A stretch of DNA of 56,195 bases, from assembly GCF_001039355.2 (NCBI RefSeq), contig NW_019773583.1, positions 1 through 56,195 of the forward strand, in the 5' to 3' direction. The notes beneath the pieces were generated by a model. The model was given only the letters and a program-made list of their open reading frames with translations, ran no database searches and was not told where the DNA came from. Source of the DNA: Lingula anatina (taxonomy: Eukaryota; Brachiopoda; Lingulata; Lingulida; Lingulidae). Both the position numbers and the translations under genes were made by a program. Below are positions 21,126 to 35,630 of the stretch, piece after piece. How positions within the stretch are numbered: position 1 is the first letter of the stretch; the number at the start of each line of letters is the position of its first letter.

Positions 21126-22514
21126 TCACCTGTTTCCAAGTTCAATAATGGCATCAATCACATTGTCTGTCTTTCTCAGAGCTTTTATAGCTGTGTTTCT
21201 ATCAATATTCATCTGCTTCATAACCACTTCAATGTCTTGCTTCTCCAAGCCCTCCTCACTCTCAGCCTTTTCACCAAGTGCCTGAAATACTGCCTTTTCT
21301 GTAATAAATTCCTTAATGTTACCCTGTCCCATTAGTTTTCCTTGACAAATCAATTTCAACTTGCTGAGAGGAATTTGAACAGTATGTGCTATTTGTTGCA
21401 TTATATCTTCTCCAGACCAGTGTTTTTGAATAGGGAGTTTGTGTTTTTCTTTATTTCCTTTCACAATAATTGTTGATGTGAGTTGCTTGGTGTCAGTATC
21501 TAGAGGACCATCCATGCATTTGCTACTGGAAGGTCGGGAAGATGTTGAGAGTGTTACTTCTCTTTCTTTACATTCAAACATGATAACCCCTGAGACTTTC
21601 GATGTAGTTTGTTGCATATCAACATTTTCAGCTACTGTCTGTTTCTGAGTACCATGATCAAATTGTTCTGGTAATTTTGTAGTTTGATTGTGATCTTTAG
21701 GATCCTGATGTTGACAGTCTGTTTTCTTATCTGTTGTAGAGCTAACCTGGGGAAAATTCTCTGATTGAAAACACTTGTGCTGTTCTAGTCTTCTTTGAAC
21801 ACTTTCCAAGTGACTTCCACCACTCTTTGGACCATTTTCTTTCCCATAGCATTGGTGCTGATTGTTCAATCTCCCTGTAGAAATATTTTGGCCTTTGTAG
21901 TTTTCTCCTTCATAAACATTTGATACATGCATGTCTGCACTGTTTTCTTCACTTGAATGTTGAATTGTCTTTAATGTTGCGCTGTCCATTTCAGTATTTA
22001 ATTTTGAGAAGTTTTTGGCATTTAGGGTATGTCTGATGCTGGGAGACTCTGAGACATTTTTATTGCACAGGTCTTTGTGAGAAGTCCAGTCCTTAACTTG
22101 ACATGCACGGGAACTGGAAGGAAGTGTAGGTAAAATATATTTACATTATGGAATAAAATATATAATACTGGAAAGTGTAAGTAAGTATATTGTGTCAACT
22201 GATTTTTAAAAAAATTCTTGTAGATATGTTGATAATTTAAATTTATTTATCAAAATTTTTACAGTAAACCAAAAGCAATCAAACAGTCATATAAAATGCA
22301 CAGCCAGAAAATCAGACACTGGCCTCAACTTTTCTATATAATATACTTTTAATAAAATCATAGAGAGAGGCACCATTTTGTCGAAATCCAAATTAGTATA
22401 AGCTTTTACTTTTAAAGTGTTCACATACCAGTAGACCACTTTTTGACAACGGGTACATCTCTTTAAAATCGACTGTATTTTCCCACACCTTTTGCACGCC
22501 AAACGGTCTGCCAT
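21126..22514 (-). CDS. MYND zinc finger / ubiquitin-like / HYPK-type UBA protein, two exons, complete
   Basis: Exons 22514-22429 and 22113-21126 (GT-AG, donor TACTG|GTATGTG, acceptor CTTCCAG); 1074 nt, 357 aa. Residues 7-45 are a complete MYND finger: C7, C10, C20, C23, C29, C33, H41 and C45, with the CQ..DW..HK..C pattern. The finger spans the intron. Residues about 46-240 are polar, low-complexity and probably disordered. Residues about 241-310 look like a ubiquitin fold (IIVKGN, then LKLICQGKLM). Residues about 320-357 (QDIEVVMKQMNIDR to AIIELGNR) resemble the C-terminal UBA of HYPK/NAC-alpha. A ubiquitin-binding or chaperone-adaptor role is plausible but inferred. I do not recognise a named orthologue. 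Head-to-head with the LMO7/LIMCH1-like gene. Confidence 0.88.
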
Positions 22515-23010
22515 GATAGTTTACCTTGGAGGCACTTGTTCGTCAATAGGGGGCGAAAATAGACCTGATTAACAAGACAAGCCACCACAATTTGTGCTAT
22601 CTTAATCAGTTACACTAAATGCTGTTTGTTTTTTGTTCTACTTACAATATAAAAAAACATTTTCAGTTTTTGATACAATTGTTGATACTATTTTAATTTG
22701 GCGTTTTAAGAAATATCATATGTCAAAATAAACAAACCAATCACAAAAGGTCATCTCTGTCATGTGATCTGAGAGATTTCCCTCACCGCAACTGGGACAC
22801 TAGTGCATTACACCGACACGGTGTAGGCTCTGTTTAAGTTAGGTCTAACCTAAGGGGATGTTGTAAAGACTCCATATGACATTCTTATTAAATAGAGCAA
22901 GGGAAGTTGTTGTATGTTTGTATAATTGAAACCTTGTTGAAGTTCTCGTTACTTTGAATACCCAAGGGTTTCCCGCTGGCAAAGACGCGAGGAGAAGGCA
23001 CTTTCGCATC
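22515..23010. promoter_or_regulatory. Bidirectional promoter region between two divergent genes
   Basis: The 496 bp separating the two start codons. It has a CCAAT box (AACCAATCAC near 22735), an E-box-like CATGTG near 22760, and a 17-bp dyad TACACCG-ACA-CGGTGTA at 22809-22825. No TATA box is obvious. 5' UTRs of both genes must lie here. Confidence 0.55.
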
Positions 23011-26000
23011 ATGGCGGATTCAAGTGAGCCGGTTGAATCGAATTGGTCGTTTAGATCAAGGATTGACGAGGAATTGGAGTTTTACACGGATATGGCATTG
23101 CATGAAACACAGAGGTGGATCGAGGTAAGTTATTTTGTAGCTTAAAATTTCCTTAGAATTCCCAATGAACTTTTTGAAAAGTTTTCTGAAGTGATTGAAT
23201 GTGCATGGAATCTTTGCCCGAAACTGACAAGTTAGTTATGTTGTCAGCTTTTTATGGAATTTTATTGCCGAGACCGTGGGAAAATGTCATTTTAATGTTA
23301 GGTTGAAAACGTATCATCCTAATAAGAAATAGCATTAAAAGATGAAGAGACTTGAATTGAACGTTTATTTTTTATCGCATGAGCAACATATAGTTATAAC
23401 AGGAAAAGATTTTCCAAGTTCTTATCGACGATCGCCCTGAATATTATTTAAAATGGTTTGTGGAATTTTGTTAGTTAACCATTCAAATTGAAAATTAGAT
23501 TGCCACACCCCTAATAAAATGTAATCCCAAGGTCAACAGATTTGTGTTTTATTTAATTAATTGTCACATGCAACATGATCAGACTAGTAAACTTTAATTT
23601 CTGATGGTAATATTGAGATTAACATAAGTAAATTGTTAAACACAAGGCATATATAAGTTTATACTCAAACATTTTTGAAAAGTAGAATTAGACATAAGAG
23701 AAAACTGATTGCTTTTTTTTTTATGAAACGGTTTTCTTGAAATGACAAATATCTTTATTCGTTTAAAACACAGAATAATGTGTGTGGAAAACTGCTTTTG
23801 TGCACTTATAATTTATTGCTTTATGAACTGCTAACAGCTTTATAAATTCTTTGATTAAATAAAAGCCAATTTAAAATCATATTCCGATGTTGTGCACACT
23901 AAAGTACATGACATTTAGATAAGTTTATCAAATAGCCTTGGGAATGTCAGCTATTTCAATGAGCTTGTGTCAGTGCTACATGAGATTACCCACTGTTTGT
24001 CTTGTTTACTCAAGTGGGCATAGGAACCGCCTGGATGTTTGTATTTGTAAAATGGGTGCATCAATGTATCACAGTAAGAATATATCATTTTATGTGTAAA
24101 AAGAACAAGGTGTATGTATGATATTTTTGGGTGGGGGTGGGGGGGTGGGTGGGGGAGACTGTACCAACCCAACTGCCTCCTTTGCTTTGAATTCTTTATT
24201 TTGCATTGTTGAATAATACACCCAAGTTGTAAAGTTTGCAAGCCTGTTTCAAAAGGAGAAAGTATACGACCAGAGTACTATATTTAAGTTTTTCTATCTC
24301 TGATAGGCTGTGATTTGAAAGAAATTATAACTGCATTAATTTTCTAAATGAAATTGTTCAAAAAAGTGCCGGGCAATGTGACACTGTGTTTGATATATTT
24401 CTCTTTTGCAAACTAAATTTTTTGGATTAAAAAAGATTCCCACTAGCATGCCCTATTGATTATCACCCTTGACTGAGTTAACATAGTTGAAGACGTGTAG
24501 AACTAGTAAACTACATATAATGCACATATTGGCTTTGGCCAGAAGAGATTAGCCAATGGTCAGATAATATTTTAATTAATGCTGCCTTTCCCTTAAAGGT
24601 TATATATATATCTGTGTGGGAGCTTGATATCTTGCTATCTTGTTACTGTATTTTGTGGTACTCATTAGCATCCAGGAAGGTTTGCACCTGTGGGTTCTGT
24701 TTTCTAAAGCAACGTTAATGTCACTTCAAACATCTCAATGTAACCTGTAGTTTTACCCGACTTTTAGGCATATTGATTAATGTAGTAGCGTGGAACTCCA
24801 CTTTATAACAGAGTTGCCCTGGAGTATTTAATGCATGCTATGCAAACAATAGAGAGGGAAACAGAAATGCCAAGTAAAAATAAAAATCACATAGTGAGAA
24901 TCTTAATATATAATGATTCTGAAATTAAACTTACCTTAACCTGTGAAATAAAGCATAGGGATGAGCATATTTTTGTAACCTTATTACCTTTGAATACATT
25001 GAGCTGGATATTTAAACAAACATGTTTTGTTCTTTGATTTTTAACCAAGCTTAAAGTTTAAATTACTGTTACTTATGCATACATTCCTTTGAACATGTTA
25101 ACCAACAAGATGAAATTTATTTAAATACAGTGAAACTGGTTTTAGTTTAGGTACCCTTTGGTATTTCAATGAAATGAACTTAAGATGATGTTATATTCAC
25201 TTGTATTTGAACTCGAGGATCATTAAAGAACCATTTTGAAAAAAAATGGGATTCATTACTACATCACTGTTGGCACGAAGACGTAGTAGTTATTATTCAT
25301 GAAGAACTGTTAAGGACCCCTAAAAGTTATCTCAACAAAAGTATTGTGCACTTTATACCAGGGGAATGATGACATCAGTATTGTGCAAAACTTCTCACAG
25401 TATAGAAACATGCAAAGCTACATATTAGCCAGAGAAATATCTGTGAATATCTACTGAAAAAATTATTCTCTCTGTAACCCTGGGGAAGAAGGGTAGGTAT
25501 TATGTTGGTCATTGCACTTTATATTAGCTTCCACTTTGATAACATAGCCTTACCCTGAGGTAGAGGGTTTACCCTGAGGTAGACGGTGTTTAGTCCCATG
25601 ACAGGACGGCTGAGAAAAGGGAAGCTATAATTAGCAGGCAACATACTGTTACAGGATATGTGCTGTCTGCTATCCCCTTGTGGAAATGTTGCCATGTCTG
25701 AATTTAAATGGGTGAGTAACACCTGTATTTGGCTCATGGGAGTGTCCTTGGCGTACATGTGACAGCCAGGTAACACATGTTTAAGAGGCTGTGGTGACAG
25801 CGACACAGATGCTCCTTCGTATTTAAATTCAGTCAAATTCAGTGCAATAAGAGGACCAGACATTTAAGTGTCTTTTTTTTTTAGCTATCAATATCTAGTT
25901 TAATTGAGAATTCATTTTTAACTTAAGTTAACTGTAGTATTCTGCACTATAATGATTCTTTCACATTTTTATATGGTATAACTGCTAAGGGCCCTTGACA

Positions 26001-29000
26001 TTCGCTACCTTGAAATAAGACATTTGTTTTGGAAAAGGTGTTTATTATGTTGCCTCCAGTGATAAGGTTTTTGAAAGAGCTTGGCCTCGATTGATTATAA
26101 ATATGTCACCCTAGTGTGTCAAAAATGTGGCCAAACAAAACAGTTCCCACTAGATAATCGGCAAAAGATAACCTCAGCATAACATTATGAGCAGATTTGT
26201 CTCAATTACATTCCTTAGATCAATTATTTATGGATTACTGGTTGTTGGTTTAATATTTAATTGAGTGCTGCACGCAAATCTAACCAATTCATTCAGTCTT
26301 CAGGATGATTTAACACACCATGCTAGATTTGGCAAATTGGTGCTTGTGCTAAGAAAACTTAAGTAAAAGAGAGATAAAATAGATTTACCTTACCACCTTG
26401 TTCAGCAGCTAGATAAGAGTGAAATAACTGAGTAAAACTGTTGTTATAGTATAGATGAAGGTATAAGAACTAGGCACATTGCTGTTATTTATTTTGTGGC
26501 CAAATAGGTGTTATTCTTCAGTAAAATTGGGCATTTTACAACTAATAAGTAAAAGTTTATTGAAAAAGATTCTGGTTTCATTTATGTGTATATTAGCTTA
26601 AAAAAAATAAAATGAATAAATGAAACAAAGTTTCATATTTGCCCTGCACCAGACATGGTGAACTATTAGTATTTTAGAAATATGAAGCTGAAGAACAGGA
26701 CGCGGTTTAACGCTCATGAAAAACAGATTTCATTACCATAACAAACAGAAACTGTCAACTTGAAATGCACAGTGTGAAATGACTCTATTTAAATGTCTAA
26801 CAAAGCCATTGAGACTTCACTGACCACTAGTTTTGACAGGTAACACTGTTGTACCAGGGTTCTTGTGGTGGACTGTTGTGGGTCACTTCAACATGGTCTC
26901 CCTATAATGGACTGCCATTAGTTTAAGTTTGACCATTAAACTATCAAACCTTGAAGGTTATTGCCACGTCCCTCAGTACAAGTATTTTTTTGTAAAACAA
27001 TTTAGAAAAAAGTTAAGCTCTCAAGAAATTGAAAATTGGGTCAGTAAAAGAAAAGTGAAGTACTTTTTATTAAAAAAAAAAACTACTCGTTGCAAGACAA
27101 GCACATGATTTAGCACTTGTTACTGCTTGAACAGGATTTTCAGTGTCTCTATGTGTCTCATAAGATTTTTGTGGAAGTCATTATAGAATAAATATTAAAA
27201 AATATTAAAAAAAAAAAGATTAACATACCAGCACTTTACACTGTAGGATAATTTTCATTCAAATGAATGTGAATTACATGCTATGTCTGGTAATACTATT
27301 TCATTATTTCTTACTCCTGGTTGTACCTTGATAACTGAGAAGAGTGCTGTAAGCCATTTAATTATAATGTATCTATCAGAATGGCATTTCTGTAAGGCAT
27401 GATATTACAGGGAGGAAGGACTTCTGTTTAATGATGGCTTTATCTCACGAGCAAATTGAGATGGTCAGGCAAATTAAGATATCTGATAAACTAATGGACT
27501 TTATTGCAATGAGAAATGGTGTAAGCTCTAAGTTCCCCATTGTAAAAGGGATTCATAGAACATTGCTTCCACTTTTAATTTAACAAACAACCTGTTTGTG
27601 TGGGTTTAAGATGGGGAGAAATTAAGTGTTTTAAGCATGCCCTTTAGTTCAACACCTCAAATGGAATATCAACCTGTCTCAGGAAAGTGCCTTTCAGAAA
27701 TGAAATTCTTTGACCCATGTCAGAGTCAGAATTGGTTTTTGAAATAATGAAGGTTTTTTAGTTGTATTCCCAATATTCCACAGGTAATAACCTCATCATA
27801 AGACTCAATGGATTTTTTTACTGGACTCAAGTGAATTACATTTTATAAACAGATTTAATGACTTGTCGGATGGTAAATTGTAAATCAGAAATTAGATTAG
27901 TATTCAGGTCCATAGATTAATTTTAATCAGTATCTTGACTGGACATATAACAAATAAAATCTCTGTGAATGTGACAATTGCATGCCAGTTAGGTGTTGTA
28001 TATTTCATCCAGCAGCCTGCATTCTTAGTGTATTAGACTGCTAGGACATAATCAATCTTTATGCTACTAATATCACTGTCTTGATTAGTTAGCAGGTTCT
28101 CTGACTACATACACAAGCTTTCTGTACTGATTGTCTTTATAATGTGTAAAGTCAGCATTTTACTTTTCTTTTGTTTTTTTTTTTTTTAGTCAGAGGTAAT
28201 TTAAGTACATTTATTCAATATCTGGTACTTAACATGTTAGCATGTAATGAGCTTGTATGTAGTAATCTCTGATATATTAGCCTCTCATTGTGCATGCACA
28301 TGGACACGTTTACACACTGATATCATAGATATTCTATTTGCTATCTTGACTGTCAAGCATCTTCAATATGATTTTACAGATCTCTGTATTTTGGAGGATT
28401 ATGACATCTGACGTAAGTTTTGGGTGGAGTCACATGGCTCATCATGATCACTGTCACAGATTGCAGTGAAGGATGTCAGAGTCCAGCAGTTTTCTGTCTC
28501 AAGCTTTTGAACACCATGAATAAAAATTTAATTTATTTTTAGAACCACTGTGCTCTGGATTTACTGTAAATTAATTTTAGAGTTATTACCAAGGATAGAT
28601 TTGTATTGATCTTTCTTGCAATTACCATTTTGGAAAATATGTTACTGTATGTCATAGTATTGTTTTTGATACAAATTAGTTGTCAGCTTGTGGTTCTAAC
28701 TCATTAAAACTTTACAATATTAGGATGAAATATTTTTGCAAAAACAGCAGTAAGACCCTTATGTTGTAGGAGCTAGTGTCTTGTTGCTAATCCACATATT
28801 ATAATTGTTACTCAAAAATTGATGAAGGGGCTTTGTTAGTAGCATTACAAAAACTATTTGAATGTTTTTAGAAATGAGTTGGGTTCATATCGGAAACATT
28901 TATCCTTTTGTGAATAATGGTAAATGCTAAATTTGTGAATAATCATCAAATTCATAATGTCTGTCTAAAATATGGCGAGCCAAATGTTCCGTTATATGTT

Positions 29001-32000
29001 TCCTCTTGTGTGTAGTCTAGATCAGAGGAACAGCTTTCTCCCTCAGGCTGTTACATGTTGTCAGTACTGTGACCTAGCTGCCACTCAAAACTGCTGTGTT
29101 CCTTGTCAAAAAAATCAGCTTATTAGTACCACCAGCGTGTACGCTGGCGGTACTCATGGTTTTAGTCCCGACCCGTCTCGTCCGGCTCCGCCGGCTCCGT
29201 TGGCTCTGCCGGCGCCGGCTCCGTAAGCTCCGCCGGCTCCGCGTACTGGCGTAGGATACAAGTCACCGTNCACACTATGACATTCAGAACATAGCCAAAG
29301 TTAGAAAATCAAGAAAATTTGCATCTAAAAAAGACATTTTACCCATTAAGATTCCTATTGAGGTTAGTCATCCAGGCCTAGCTGCATTTTATTAGTTTGA
29401 TGGCTAAACCCCACAGAAATAAACGCAATTATCAAGGGTCCGGAAAATTTATGTACATTGAAATAGTTCTGTTTTTTACAAGCCGAAGCTTTCTGAAGTG
29501 AAATATTGTAAATTGCTGCCAATGAATTCCATGAAATCCAAATGCATGTCATATGAGAATAAAAAAATCAGTTTTTAAACTTTGATTTCTTTGTGATTTT
29601 AAGACTGTGAATGAATTAATGCTGCAGGTTATGATTGCTTGGGTTCCTAATGTTTTTGTAAACATTCTTGTAAGACATGCCTTTGATAGCTGTTGCCTTA
29701 CATTATGTACGCATATAGCACCATTTAGAAGAAATGCACTATGGACAAATGTTTCCATGTGCATTACTTAAACCAATTCAATCATGCATATTGAAGCTTA
29801 CTTGAAAAAAAAATGGGTAGCACTTCATATTCTTAGAGAAATTCCCAAAAATGTATGTGGAATTTTTGATATTATTACCTCATACAGTAATGATAAGGCA
29901 TATCTCTAAAACATGAAATAAATAGCACAATTTTAATAGGTCTTTTTCAAATGGAAGACATTCGGAGTTTTAGTTTAGTCTTTTCTTCCATCCTTTCACG
30001 TTCCACGTCATTTCCACAGGCAGTGGCTGGTCTGGCTGTATGTATGTAATGCTGTCAAATCTTGATTATATTTTACCACAACAAATGCCATCTGTTTCCA
30101 AATTCTGGGAATAGCACTGAGTGCATGTTTTAAAAAATTGCTGCAGTTTACAAGGAACCCCAGACATTTATTTACGTACACGGAATTTTTGATCCAAAAT
30201 GATTATGGCAGACTTAAACGTGTTTAGCAATCTTGGATAACATTATTATTGGTTTGATGTTATGGTATGTGAAAGCTTGGCAAAAATATGACTCCAGCTT
30301 TGCTCACAAATGGGAGAGGTGAAAGATGGAATAACCAGAATTGTAAAAGTTGTTCCCCCAAATAGACACGAAATATTCGTCAGGTATAGAATTGGTTGGA
30401 CCTATATAGTTCAGTCTTGAGGAATGTCGGTACACACATAAATCCAAAGAATGGTGTACATGTGGTGTGATTAAGATGGCTTATTAAAAATATATAAAAT
30501 AGTGTAATGTACATGATAACAAATTAAGCATGCTCACGCAACAGCGCAAATGATTTGTAACAAACATTTTCTGAACCATTTAAGTCCACGCGTCCTCATA
30601 ATTCTGCTGGGAGCATACAAGTTGAAAACACATTAAATGTTTTTGTTGGAGTTCCTAGAACTTTGGACTTGGTGGAAGATTTAGGGGTCTGAGCCTTGTA
30701 ATAGCTTGTACAGCCTGTTGGAGGAAAAACAGTGCAGGGAAGTTTTCCCAAAGCATGGGCTGATTAAGATTTGTGAATCAATTTCTATTGAGTTGTACCA
30801 TGTTTTCTTTATTTAAGGTATCCAGTAAGGATGCTTCACCACAGCTTGCCCACACATATTTGATACTCACCAAAGTGTGCAATTCTTGAGCAATTTTGTG
30901 GTTACAATTATACAATAGACATCTACTCCCTTTAGCCACACAAGTGTAATTTCATATTCTGTGAGGGGACAATAGCTTATCGCATATTGGCAGGAATTAT
31001 TACCCCTCCCTTACCTCAAAATAGTTTATAACTATAAAAAAATGTGGATGACTGATGTTTTATGTACTAGTGCTGTGTTAGGTCTCACAATAACAAGATA
31101 CTATTTTAAGGGGTCTAGGATATTAAAAATACGTCTAAAACTCGATTTTTAGTTTTTTATACGTTAGAAATAATCAATTTTGTATCTAATACTCAATTAA
31201 GTTATATTTGTGAAACACGGACTAAAAATATACATTTGGACGAGTTTTTCTACCTGTTCTGACTGGTACGGGTGGCAGGCTTTAGGCTCCGCCTCCGTTG
31301 TCAAGCACCGTTACTATGGGGGGCGGGGCAAGAATGGTTGTCTAACTTCTTAAGCTGTTACGCGTGCCCTGGCAGCTCATAAGTCTTACGTCAGCTAAGC
31401 AGAACACAGTTATATACACAGTCATGGGAAGAAAGAAAGTCGTGAGAAAACGGATGAGCGAGGAAAGCAAGAGAATTGTGAAAGAGAGTGCTTCTGGTGG
31501 ATGGAGAAACCCCGCGGTAAAGACTCGAGATCACACTTGAACTGCTGAGTATTCGTACAACGTCTGGGGTTGTCAGAAAAAAATCGTTAGGCAATCATTT
31601 TATGCACAATAAAGATTGTAATAGCAAGCAAGTTTTACAGTAATATTGCCACCCAAAACATTTTCAAATTCGCATATTACGGTCTTGGCACTCTGTGGCA
31701 TCATGGCATATACGTACCCANGAGTTTGTGCTAACCTTTAGATAGCTATTTCAATCGCATTAATAGGGCTTTTTGTTTAAGAGAAATTTTTGATTAAAAA
31801 AAAGACAATTTTAGCCTCAAAACGCTGATATTACGTCACTCGTGTTACACTGTGACTACAAACTTTGAAAAATTGTTTGGCTTGCTAGACCTTTTCTTTA
31901 AGTTAATAGGAAATTTCATTAGCTGCATTAGTTTTGGACTTTTTCGTTAATATCCAAGATCCCTTAAGGCAAGTGTTAGATCTCACAAAAACAACTTCAT

Positions 32001-34640
32001 AACTCAGTCAGGCCCGTAGCCAGCAATTTCAAAAGCGGGGTTCTTTTTCTGAAAAAGTGGACCTTTTCCCATAAAAACTTCATGTACCTAGATCAAATTT
32101 TATCCAGAGTGGACCTTTTCCCAACAAAAGGGTCGGTTCTTTCAAACCCCCCGAACCCCCCTGGCTACGGGCCTGTCAGTTCTCTTATTATTCAAACAAA
32201 GTGCATTTTTGATGAAGTTGTAACTGTAGAACAGGAGTCGTAGAAGACTGAAAGAGGACTCTGCGAAGATCCCCCCATTTTCTCAATTGGCGCACTTCTT
32301 AGCATGTGACTATAAAATCAAATGCCCTTTCCCTTTCTCTATGGGAAAAGCTCAACAGCTGTGGTTTTGCCACTAAATATGGAGATTATCATCTGGTGTC
32401 CTTTTACATCATGAACCAAAAGAAGTAAGGAAAGTATGGTCAGATGTCATATCTGTAATAAAATGAAAATAACTTAATACTGTCACTGAAGTGATATTGC
32501 TCTGAGCTTTTAGATGGATTAGGGGATATCTTATTATTGGAAGGAGGGGGTAAAAATTGGTCTACCACTCTTACATTCTTGTTGAGAACATAAAACTTAA
32601 ACAGATTTTAGAATGTCTTATTACAAAAATGCCAAGTCATAAAGATGACCATTCTTTATGTACAAGCAAATATCTACCAAACCAATGGAAATTTCTAACC
32701 CTGAATCTACATGTACACTTTATCTCTAGGACTCATTCCCAGTGAAACAATTGGCCTATGTAGATCAATCCAACATCACAGGAACTCTTGCTGAATGCAA
32801 TCAGATATAAAGATTAACACACCTTTTGTTTCCTATGTACTTATATTATCACAAGCTTTTCTGTATTCTACTCAATACCAGGAAGAGGCATGTTTATTCT
32901 TTAACCTGATTGCATTCAGCAGAGTTGGATTGATATGCATAAATGGATAGTTACATTGGGAACGAGCCCTAGGCTTTCTTCCAGGCTGTTGAAACTTAGC
33001 AGGCCATGTGTAAGAGGCTAAGTGCCATGGGCTGTTTTCTATCTACTTCATTTTTTACGGCAGATGATCAATATGGTCCAGTTTCTTTCTGGTTTGCTGA
33101 TCCATATGGAATCATTGACCCTGTGATGTTTTGGGGCAAATACCTCTTTTATACTGTCTTATATGTTCTTGTAGTGTGGGTCAGAATTATAAAGGCCAGA
33201 TAAAAAATGCTTTGGGATATGCTCAGATATGTGAAAACCAATTTTGCCCTTCTCTTGTGTGCATAAGGGGTTGTGACAATAGAGGGCTTGAAAGTGAAAT
33301 AACCCAACTAAGTTCATCTTTTGAAATGTCAAGATTCTTCTGCTTTTTCAGAAGAATCTCTCTATGAGGGAATGTGGTGCAGATTCAGGTACTGAAAGAG
33401 ACCTCCTACACTTCTTTGTATTTTACAAGGAAGTGTTATAAAAAACATAGACCATAAGTGTTTTAATTGTTATTATGCAGTGTTTCTCTTTGCTTGTTCA
33501 ATACAATTAATTAATTTTTACATGAGGAAGTATAGTAGAGGGAAGACAATGGTTCAAGAAATCCGTCTATAAACTTATAAGGCATATTGAATGACTCACC
33601 ATTTAATGTTTAATCCATAACTCTTATATGATTATTACAGTATTTGGCAATATTGACTCTCAGTTTAAGCAGCACTTTTGTTGACATGTACACACGTAAA
33701 TTGGGTAGTTTGTCAACTTGAATGGACATTTAAATGTTTGTCAACAAGACTTATACAATAAAATATGACAGTGAGAAGTTAATTGATTAATATTTTAAAT
33801 GTATTTGATAATCAGTTATGTTCACATTAACCATCCCACTTTCTGCTTTCTTGTAATCTCCATCTTTGCGTGTATGTATAAAAAGACTGTCCTTATTGCT
33901 CCATAGATCATACCCTGAATTTCAGAGTTAACAGATGGCCTTTGCTAATTCCAGTAACTTACTGTTACTGCCAATGTAACTGAAAACAGCAGTGGTGTAC
34001 TGATAATAGCTGATGGTTCATGTGCAGTTTACTCTAAAGATTCTTGGGGCAACTGCTGTGATGTTATACCACAATCTGTCTGTAAACTTATTTTGAAATT
34101 GTTACTTTGGTCTTTATAAATACTGTCTTTATAGGTTAATATATTTGTTTGATCAGAGACAAATTATAAGTTTTTGTACATTAATAAATAGCTGTATATT
34201 TTATGTCTCATGAGGCCTATTGATCAGTGTAGCCTTAGCCTTAGGTGGATAACAGGCCACCCTTTATCAGCTACCTGCTGTAGTAGGCTGAAACTATGGT
34301 AGAAAGTTAAAAGAGTCAGTGCCAGTTCTTTGAAATGCAGGGTACTTTTATAGGCTGAACTGAAGTGTAGTGATAGGGATAAGATATGCCATTTTAAGGT
34401 CTTCCCAGTTGTCTGTATTCCAAGAAGGTGATTAAATTACAACAGAAGTTGAGCAAGTAAGAGGAACATGATGGAAAGTCAGACATCCTATCACATCATA
34501 TCCAGGAGATTGGATGTCTTCTTCCTAATAGGTTGAACTATTTTAGTCTGTAAAGTGTCTTGGGTACAGCTGTATGTCTTCTCCATGTGCTCTTCTTCAC
34601 TTCCCGACAGGTGCTTAATTCACACCAGCTATTAATAGCA

Positions 34641-34685
<45 letters not shown>

Positions 34686-35590
34686 CATGTATGTATGCTT
34701 GTATGCGTACTAGTACATGGGTTCCAGTATGTTTTCATACGATTCCACATGCTTCAGAACCTTTTTCAAATGTGTGGAACTTTTTTTTACAAATTTAAGT
34801 GCACTAACTTTACCTATACTTAAAATGCAGCAGAGTACATACAGGTTATAACTCGAATCACTTTTCCCATACATTATTATTTAGCTGTTAACCAGTTTAA
34901 GCTGTTTGTCCTCTTGACACTAGTACAATTAGCCTTACTAGTTCTTGTATCATCCTAAATCTAGATTATACCTGTAGAAAGGTTCTATTGTCTCTTTCTA
35001 ATCTGGTAATCAGTTGATCCGGGTAAGGTGAGTTTTCAGTAGAAAGTTGATCACCAAGTGTGAACTAGTGCATTCGTGTGTCTGAATCTTTAATGCTGAT
35101 TGTTTTTAGTCACTCATCTTTATATCATTACTGGTAAACAGATTTTCACTGATTGAGGTGAGCTTTTGATTGGGCCTTTTATCTGCATTCTAGACATTTT
35201 AGACTTACTATATTTACTGGCACAGGCAAGGATTGTGTACATATATTTTGGTGTTTATTGTTATATGGAGGCTTATATATTATCTGGTTTTTCAAACCAG
35301 TTATATTAGTTTGATGGTAGAGAGTTGAGGTTTAATGTTAAATGTTTAATGTTTGTTGGAATTATTTTAAAAAGCATCAGGTGTTACCAAAGCTTCTCCA
35401 TAAATGGTTTTTGCGCCAGTTTTCTCCTTTTCATAAATCATTGCTTTGACAACCTATCTTTGCAATTTAATAACTATTTAATACAAGTCATAATTCATTT
35501 AGACCACCGTAGTCTTCCTAATATCTAAAAAGGCAATTTTGACACCAAATACTTTTATTACTGTTGAGAGAATCCATGATATTTAGTACA

Positions 35591-35630
<40 letters not shown>

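Noticed and set aside
34538-34750. Minus-strand frame with a TH repeat
   Set aside because: Translation of the GT microsatellite.
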